Assembly (NCBI GenBank): GCA_037447655.1
Contig: JBBHKE010002371.1
Coordinates: 1-36,698, forward strand
Source: Zygnema cylindricum
Lineage: Eukaryota; Streptophyta; Zygnematophyceae; Zygnematales; Zygnemataceae
Length of the DNA: 36,698 nt
Reading direction: 5' to 3'
In this document: positions 31,585 through 36,698 of the stretch, in pieces
Layout of the letters: every line of letters starts with the position of its first letter
How positions within the stretch are numbered: position 1 is the stretch's first letter
Translations under genes and position numbers: made by a program
The notes under the pieces: generated by a model
Seen by the model: only the letters and a program-made list of their open reading frames with translations
Told to the model about the DNA's origin: nothing
Database searches by the model: none

Positions 31585-34500
31585 AGGGAGGGAGGGAGAG
31601 AGAGGGAGAGAGAGGGGGAGAGAGGGGGAGAGGGAGAGAGGGAGAGAGGGAGAGAGAGAGAGAGAGGGTTCTTCTCTATGAAGAAGTTTCTAGATGAGAA
31701 TCCAATAAGTTGAAAGAGACAATATACAGAAACACAGCATAAATTTCTCATCAATAAAATTACTGAGTGAAGTATCAAAAGAGCAATTTGAAAAAGAAAC
31801 ATACCTGACTAATTGATGAAATTATTTATTAGAGTAAATAGAGCAATCTCGGAAAAGAAAGTACCTGACTATTTCTAACATTTGCGAGATCTACCGGGCG
31901 ATGGCTGTCGACTACAAAAAAAGTTGTGTTTCGTCCCGCCTCACACAGTTCGACGAGGTCTTTTGTTGCTCCACAATTTACAAAAACCGCAACATATGGC
32001 TGTAAAAAAAACATAATTTAAAATTATTAATCAATCTCGACCTTGGAAAGAGGAAGAGAATGAATAAGGAGAAGAAGGAGAAGAGGGACAACAATGACAA
32101 TAATGACGACAATGACAATAACCAAGAAGAATAACATGAATAAGAAAGATGAGAATGACAACAATGACAATATTGACAATTATGACAATAATGACAATAA
32201 TAACAACAATGACAAAAATAACAATGATAATACTAGGCTTAAGACAGAAATCAAATGTGCAAACCTGAGTTTCATCCTGCATGCCATTTTTGGCGTAGTT
32301 AATAATATCCTCATAGCCGTATACCGGAAAAACAGAATAAAAAACAGAGTCGTCCTTCAGTAGATCCTGCCATCCAGAAATTGAATACAAAGGAATAAAA
32401 ATTGAACCTAAAGAAATAGAAATTAAATATAAAGTAATAGAAACTGAATATAAAGAAATTGGATAAAAGAGAATTGGATATAAAGAAAGTGGATACAAAG
32501 AAGGTGGGTTTACAATGGAAATTAAATTGTATGAAAAAAAATAACACGAAGAAATAAACTACAAGGGAACTGATTATATAGAAATTTAATGTAAAGAAAT
32601 TGAATACAAAGAAATACAAGAAATTGACGGAAAAAGGGATAAGAAAACTTGAAATACAAAGTCAAATCCTCGAACAGCAACTTAATTAAAGTTCAAGAGT
32701 TTTCAGATTTCTAACCTTTTTCCTATCAAAATACCACCATAATTATTAACAAGGGTAATATATTAACAAGAGTAATATTGGTTTTTCCAGGGCTTTTTAT
32801 TTTCACAAGAGCAATACATTAACAAGCGCAATAGATTTCCCAAGGGTACGGAATTCACAAAAGGGTACTATATTAACAAAGGGTGCCATATTAACAAGGG
32901 TTACATGGGCTTTGTCTTTTTAGGGGTATATATATCCACAAGGGTAATATATTCACAAAGGACACATCACCACAGGTAACACGCAGTTTTTCAAGGTTTT
33001 CTTAAAGTTTTTTTTAGGTTTTCTATAGATTTTTAGAATTCACCAAGGTAATACATTTTTTTTATTTGGAGGGGTAATATACTTAAGGCAATTCAAGACT
33101 GTAGAATTGATCAAACGAGATGGGTTTATTCAGGTATTTAAGTTTTTTAAGAATTTTTTTAAGATCTTAGGAAATTATTTTTAGGATTTTTTTACAGATA
33201 TTAAATGTTTTTGAGGTTACTTTTAGGGATTTTCAGGTTTACTGGGGTTCTTTAAGAACTCTTTTATGGTCATTTTTAGTTTTTTAGTTTTCTTTTTAAG
33301 GTCTTCTAGGGTTATTTTTGAGGTTTTCTAGGGTTTTTCCAAGGAACCAATATCCAGCTATTCTCATGATTACTAAGGAGTTTGCCATCGGATCTCAATT
33401 TTGAATGAAACAGTTTTTGAAACAAAAATTCTGGACTATCAGGTTTTCTGATCCGCATCAAGAAAAATAGCAGACAAAAGCACATCCCTCTCCCTCCCTT
33501 TTCCTCTCCCACTCCCTCTAGGTTATCGACACCTGTGACTTTTTCTGAGACAACCCCTTCTCCTTCTCCCTCCCTGCATTTTTACCTCCTTTTCCCTCTC
33601 CTCTCCTGCCAATATCCATCCCCTCCTTCCCCCTCCATTTTTCTAGGACATTCTCTCTCCTCTATCTTTCCACTCCCTCCTTTCTCTCCTCTCTCTCCTC
33701 TCTCCTCTTAATCTCTCTCTCCTCACTCTCTCTTCTTTCTTTCCTCTCCCCCTCCTGCTACAAGATCAACAATATTAACAAAAAGTAGGAAGATAAGAAG
33801 GTGAATACTAACCAAAGATATGAAGGTAAGATGGTAAAATTAACAGAAGATAAGAAGGGAAGAAAGGTAAAAAGGTGGAAAGGTAAAAAGGTATGACAGT
33901 AAAAAGGTAAGATGGAAACAAAGTAATATGGTAATAAGGTAAAAAGGTAAAAAAGTAAGAAGGCGATAAGGTAAGAAGCTAAGAAGGTAAGAAGAAAGTA
34001 CGAAGAGGTAAGCAATTCTACAGCCAGAATTTCTAGTGCAACCGAGGAATCCACGAAAAAAAGGTAAAAAGTAAGGTGGTAAGGAAGTTAAAACTAGCAG
34101 AAGGTAAGAAGGTAAAAAAGTAAAAATAAGTAAGATGAAGGTGAGAAGAGGTAAGCAACTCTACTGCCAGTTTTTTCAGTGCCACCAGTGAACCCACATA
34201 CCTTCCCTCCACAAGTTTTACTATAATAATGAATGAGGTAAAAAGGTAAGAAGCTAAAAAGGTAAAAAGCTAAGAAGGTTAGAAGAGGAAAGCAACCCTA
34301 CTGCCAGTATTTTCAGTGCCACCAGTGAATTCCCATACTCCAAGGTGTGAAGGTAAGAATTTACGAAAATAAGAAGAAGGTAAGAAGGCAAAAAGGGTAA
34401 GAAGAGGTAAGAAGAAGGTAAGCAACTCTACCGCCACTATTTTCAGTGCTACCAGTGAATTCAAGTACTCTAAGGTATGCAAGTTTAAGAAGGTAGGAAT

Positions 34501-34973
34501 TTAAAAAAGTAAGAATTAAAGAATGTAAGAGGGTGGGAAATTAAAAAGGTAAAACGGCAAAAAGGAAGGCGAATCGGATCAGACGAGGCAAGAAGAAGGT
34601 GAAGAAGGACAGTAAGAAGAAGGTAAGAAAAAAGGGAAAGAAGAGGTAGGAAGAAGGTAAAAAGAAGGAAGGTAAGGAGGTAAGAAGGCAGAAAGGGTAA
34701 AGAGATAAGAAGGCAGAAAGGGTAAAGAGATAAGAAGGCAGAAAGGGTAAAAGAGATAAGAAGGCAGAAAGGGTAAGAGAGGTAGTAGAAGGTAAGAAGA
34801 AGGAAGGTGAGAAGGTAAGAAGAGGTAAGCAGCCCTACCGCCAGTATTTTCAAGGCCACCAGGGAATCCACGTACGTTCCCGCCACAAATATGTGCAGTG
34901 TGTTGGAGCCCGTCTGCTTGGCACTCTCTCGTATCTTTGCATAAAACTCTGTTGTGTCGTTAACACAAACCAT
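25812..34973 (-). CDS. CDC45: CDC45, replicative helicase (CMG) subunit, 13 exons
   Basis: Exons, in order of transcription: 34839-34973, 32265-32366, 31865-31999, 30633-30907, 30314-30404, 29717-29817, 29112-29300, 28831-28920, 28440-28553, 27819-27912, 27236-27376, 26681-26793 and 25812-25968. Every junction is GT-AG with matching phase, giving 578 codons plus TAG; human CDC45 has 566. CDC45 is a DHH/RecJ-fold protein that joins MCM2-7 and GINS in the CMG helicase and is loaded at replication origins. Recognisable parts are FVAGTYVDSLVALKIL (residues 29-44), NCG (87-89), DSHRPVDL (110-117), an acidic stretch (EEESDEESDDDD) with a following KRKR, LACVALTDHF (217-226), WNLFNSM, LKTWS, GQKRLRLFFAEMG and C-terminal FGAAFEQAAES. 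The start context ATCATGG equals that of actin. The usual DVD motif near residue 35 reads YVD with an extra residue. Exon 8 has a CAGTAG double acceptor. Introns hold arrays and exon echoes. Confidence 0.95.
25985..26335 (-). repeat. ATGATATA-type minisatellite in CDC45 intron 12
   Basis: About 350 bases of ATAATGATA and ACAATGATAT words stop 17 bases before the last splice acceptor. Confidence 0.8.
26463..26676. mobile_element. Dispersed repeat family C, copy 3, abutting a CDC45 splice donor
   Basis: AATTCGGTCGTGACTG, AACAACACAATTTAAGG and GACTACAATCCGCCACG match the copies at 11838 and 19046. The right end CTAATAGTGATGGGAAGTGT lies four bases from the exon 12 donor. Confidence 0.5.
27125..27232 (-). 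repeat. 18-bp minisatellite starting at the exon 11 splice donor
   Basis: On the transcribed strand, about six units of ACCATTTTCACTTTTTTC with variants begin three bases into intron 11. Confidence 0.75.
28220..28432 (-). repeat. CT-rich microsatellite starting at the exon 9 splice donor
   Basis: On the transcribed strand the donor GTATGATC is followed at once by (CT)n, then by CCCTCC and CTGTCT variants over about 210 bases. Confidence 0.85.
29305..29585 (-). repeat. About 60-bp degenerate tandem repeat in CDC45 intron 6
   Basis: Plus-strand units contain TAGTATAATCGT, TTAGAAAG or TTGGAAAGC, and CTTCCGTA or ATTCCAGTA in the same order three or four times. Confidence 0.5.
29990..30300 (-). 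repeat. GGCTTAAATAGAAGGTCAAT minisatellite in CDC45 intron 5
   Basis: Plus-strand units of about 20-24 bases recur about nine times, with a GAGTTTGGTTTTTTAGAAGATAA variant at the left. An exon 5 echo is embedded at 30113-30147. Confidence 0.7.
30113..30147 (-). repeat. Exon echo: copy of the end of CDC45 exon 5
   Basis: On the transcribed strand ATAAAATTAGAACAAAGGG and the following TTCGATTCTCC mirror the exon 5 end ATAGAATTAGAACAAAAG with its GTGCGATTCCC donor. The copy lies about 170 bases downstream inside intron 5. Confidence 0.6.
31248..31312 (-). other. Unassigned exon-like segment in CDC45 intron 3
   Basis: A CTTTAAAG acceptor and a GTAGGT donor bound 65 bases. One frame reads KLVVEDDQIKAVLKLTNQYL. 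Joining exon 3 directly to exon 4 already gives a good CDC45 match and correct phase, so this is not needed. Its length is not a multiple of three, so inclusion would shift the frame. Confidence 0.3.
31513..31667 (-). repeat. GA/CT microsatellite in CDC45 intron 3
   Basis: (GA)n over about 65 bases is followed by GGGAGA and GGGGGAGA variants on the plus strand. Confidence 0.95.
32085..32232 (-). repeat. AATGACAATAATGAC minisatellite in CDC45 intron 2
   Basis: Plus-strand AATGACAATAA-type words fill most of the short intron and end about 33 bases from the exon 2 donor. Confidence 0.75.
32375..32640 (-). repeat. TAAAGAAATTGAATA minisatellite near the exon 2 acceptor (CDC45 intron 1)
   Basis: About fifteen plus-strand units of roughly 15 bases lie head to tail, starting within 10 bases of the acceptor. 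Confidence 0.7.
32740..33345 (-). repeat. Two further arrays in CDC45 intron 1
   Basis: TATTAACAAGGGTAATA-type units fill about 32740-32960. TTTTTAGGGTTTTCTAGG-type words fill about 32990-33345. Both are degenerate. Confidence 0.55.
33484..33765 (-). repeat. CT-rich tract in CDC45 intron 1
   Basis: CTCCCTCC, CTCTCC and TTCTCC words on the plus strand make this purine-rich in the transcript. Confidence 0.7.
34008..34057 (-). repeat. CDC45 exon 1 echo, copy 5
   Basis: The transcribed strand encodes FVDSSVALEILA in the exon 1 frame, followed by a GTAGAA donor and TTGCTTACC, as after exon 1. Confidence 0.7.
34150..34216 (-). repeat. CDC45 exon 1 echo, copy 4 (longest)
   Basis: It encodes LVEGRYVGSLVALKKLA followed by GTAGAG. 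Similarity to exon 1 extends further upstream than in the other copies (CTTGTGGAGGGAAGG against TTTGTGGCGGGAACG). Confidence 0.75.
34289..34342 (-). repeat. CDC45 exon 1 echo, copy 3
   Basis: It encodes LEYGNSLVALKILA followed by GTAGGG. The SLVALKILA residues are identical to exon 1, with synonymous third-position changes. Confidence 0.75.
34419..34472 (-). repeat. CDC45 exon 1 echo, copy 2
   Basis: It encodes LEYLNSLVALKIVA followed by GTAGAG. A pyrimidine-rich ACCTTAG precedes it and could serve as an acceptor, although the resulting phase does not fit a simple splice from exon 1. Confidence 0.75.
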
Positions 34974-35020
34974 GATCCTGCTGCTGAAACCGGCGCATTC
35001 CTTCCAGCCTTGTTCCCTCG

Positions 35021-35215
35021 TTTGTCGTTTAGTGTTCCAGCTTTTTTTGACGTTTAGTGCCCCAGCTTTGTTTTTTTGTCGTTTAGTGCTCCAGTCTTGC
35101 CTGCTAGCTTGCTTCTCCTGTTTGTCGTTTAGTTTTCCAGCTGTTTTTTTACGTCCAGTGATCAGTTCAGTTTGTCGGTTAGTGTTCCAGCCTTATTTGT
35201 CGTCTAGTGTTTGTC
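35021..35215. repeat. GTCGTTTAGTGTTCCAGCTTT array just upstream of CDC45
   Basis: Seven imperfect units of about 25-30 bases occupy roughly 50-240 bases upstream of the CDC45 start codon. This is where the promoter or 5' UTR should be. Confidence 0.7.
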
Positions 35216-35324
35216 TTCTTCCTCTTCTCCTTCTTCTTCTGTTATTCTTTTCTTCATCATTTGCTTAAAATTCAATTTCCTTCGAATGTAATTTTCTGTT
35301 CTGCCTTTGTTTTTCTGCTACTTC

Positions 35325-35600
35325 TATCCTTATATTATCCTTCTTCTTCTATCCTTCCCCTTTCTATCCTTCTTCTTCAAGCATTATATATTATTCTTCT
35401 ATCCTTCTTTTATCAAGCTTCTTCTCCTCCGCCTTTTATCCTTCTTCTATCCTTCTTCTATCCTTCTTCTATCCTTCTTCTATCCTTCTTCTATCCTTCT
35501 TTACTTCTTTTATCCTTCTCCAACCCTTCTTCTATCGTTCTCTTATCCTTCTTCTCTCCTTCTTTTACCCTTCTTCCTATCCCTGCTCTTATCCTCTTTT
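35325..35600. repeat. TATCCTTCTTC minisatellite
   Basis: Eleven-base units, best preserved at 35443-35500, extend over about 275 bases. Confidence 0.8.
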
Positions 35601-35639
35601 ATCTCTTCCTCTCTCTTTGTATCATTTCAAAACCTTAAC

Positions 35640-36478
35640 CCTAATTTGCTGCATACAGGGTGACAACAACCCTAAAAACTATATTTTTAACAAATGTTTA
35701 CAACAAATAATATAATATTTCCTTGTACTGTGGCAGAAATTTGTTTACTCTTTACATAGTAAGAGAAAAAAGTAACATAGTTAAAGGAAAAAGTACTGCA
35801 GTGTCAACTTTTTTGCAAAAAAGAGTAGAGTAACTTCCAACAGAATTGATTTATTGCAACTTTCAAAATTTCAAATACATAGTTTGGTTCAATTGCGATG
35901 GCAAAATATTGAAAATAAGTTTCGAGTGCACAATTTTACTTTCGTGCGCACGAAATGCATTTGGTGCGACGATAAAATGTTGGTTGGATGAACGGTTGGA
36001 TCTGGAGACATGTACCGATCGACGCGTCATGGAATGGTTTCTCACGTGCCAAATTTCTTGACCTCTTAACTTTTTTAGGCCATTTGTAGGGTTAATTTAG
36101 TGCGCGCACTTTAAAAGTGCGGTATTGGAGAAACAGGGCGCCAAAACAAAAAAAGGCGGGTCCTCCTCTCACTTCAGTATTTGAATATTTTCATTTTTTC
36201 GGCAAAGTTTCAGCGGTTTGAACTTTTTAAATTTTCAACTTTGACGATAAACTTTGAAAAGTTTGAAGCTTTTGAATCCGTGCGAGACGCACAGTTTTTA
36301 GTTTTGTTTTCACCGATACTCCTCACACATGCGGGATCCGGAAACTTAAGGATTGCACATCGAGCGGATCGTCAGTTTTTCGTTTCGATAACCAATCGAT
36401 TTTTCGATATTGACGTGATAGGAGAGTCTGGCGATTTGTTAATTTCACAACACACGTCACACGCGTCTGACAGGCTGA
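35640..36478. other. Intergenic, no gene recognised
   Basis: AT-rich with several short inverted motifs, such as AGTGCGCGCACT near 36100 followed by TTAAAAGTGCG. Open frames near 35846 and 36181 show no domain. Confidence 0.4.
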
Positions 36479-36486
36479 GGTAAAAG

Positions 36487-36698
36487 CATAGTTCAAAAGT
36501 AGGTGAAAGTAGGCCCATACAGTATGCCTATTGTATGCAAAACATACAATATGCCCTTAAGAGTTAAGAGTATAGTTGTTCAAATCGCGCGATTTTTTCC
36601 TTTTTTCCGATTAAAACGTATAATTCGTGACTTTTGAATAAATCGGAAAAAAACGCGATGTACTTTCTGTCCGGTAAACTGAACGGATAATTTACAGA
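36487..36698 (+). mobile_element. Left end of a second hAT-like element, cut by the window edge
   Basis: It begins CATAGTTCAAAAGTAGG. About 90 bases match the inverse of the right end of the 4737-6536 element, including ATGCCTATTGTATGCAAAAC and ATACAATATGCCCTTAAGA. The right end lies outside the window. Confidence 0.6.

Larger units (their letters stand above)
33780..34825 (-). repeat. GGTAAGAAGGTAAAAA array enclosing exon 1 echoes (CDC45 intron 1)
   Basis: Plus-strand GGTAAGAA, GGTAAAAA and GGCAGAAAGGGTAA units run for about 1 kb. Four exon echoes (34008, 34150, 34289, 34419) interrupt the array. Confidence 0.8.

Noticed and set aside
31829-31864. Alternative exon 3 end A/GTCAGG joining the 31248-31312 segment
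   Set aside because: CAG/GTACTT is the stronger donor, and direct joining to exon 4 gives the family-like sequence NSQVIISWTDEDQQ in phase.
32094-32363. Asn/Asp-rich open frame on the plus strand
   Set aside because: It is antisense to CDC45 intron 2 and exon 2, and derives from the AATGAC minisatellite.
34485-34838. Continuation of CDC45 exon 1 as a hydrophobic Leu/Tyr/Phe-rich protein
   Set aside because: It is the translated intron array (CTTACCTTCTTACC units). CDC45 homology resumes only at exon 2, with correct phase from the 34838 donor.

Overview
This window is nuclear DNA of a eukaryote: AT-rich, microsatellite-rich, and with protein genes split by many GT-AG introns. The organism cannot be fixed from the sequence alone. 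The first gene has a plant-like LDL/FLD tail and the Bet1-type SNARE looks plant-like, which suggests an alga or other protist related to or resembling the plant lineage. The actin is clearly non-canonical. No rRNA, tRNA or CRISPR could be supported.

Layout. (1) 1-1711, plus strand: the last exon of a flavin amine oxidase of the LSD1/LDL type with a very long low-complexity tail. (2) 1712-7560: an intergenic transposon graveyard. It holds Tc1/mariner-like MITEs with TA targets, a hAT-like element with a perfect 8-bp target duplication, and a PIF/Harbinger-like element with TTA duplication nested inside it. (3) 7865-10297, plus: a complete five-exon actin gene of 379 codons with a divergent D-loop and probably a 5' UTR intron. 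(4) 10298-17065: intergenic, again with MITEs (one nested pair) and tandem repeats. (5) 17264-19859, plus: a Bet1/Sft1-type Qc-SNARE gene whose first exon was not found. (6) 19860-25811: intergenic, with fragments of one LINE family, including two 3' ends tail to tail, and a small cysteine-rich protein gene on the minus strand (22509-22933). (7) 25812-34973, minus: a complete 13-exon CDC45 gene (578 codons) with all exon phases consistent. (8) 34974-36698: its 5' flank, with two tandem arrays and the left end of a second hAT-like copy.

The genes are unrelated housekeeping functions (chromatin, cytoskeleton, ER-Golgi fusion, replication helicase) and form no operon or pathway.

The most unusual signal is how the introns are built. 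Many are made of short tandem arrays that begin at or within a few bases of the splice donor. Several contain 'exon echoes', duplicated exon ends with the adjoining splice site. CDC45 intron 1 carries four extra copies of the end of exon 1, all keeping the reading frame and a GT donor. CDC45 intron 5 and the Bet1-like gene carry similar echoes. A second strong signal is a LINE 3'-end hairpin found at six places with compensatory base changes.
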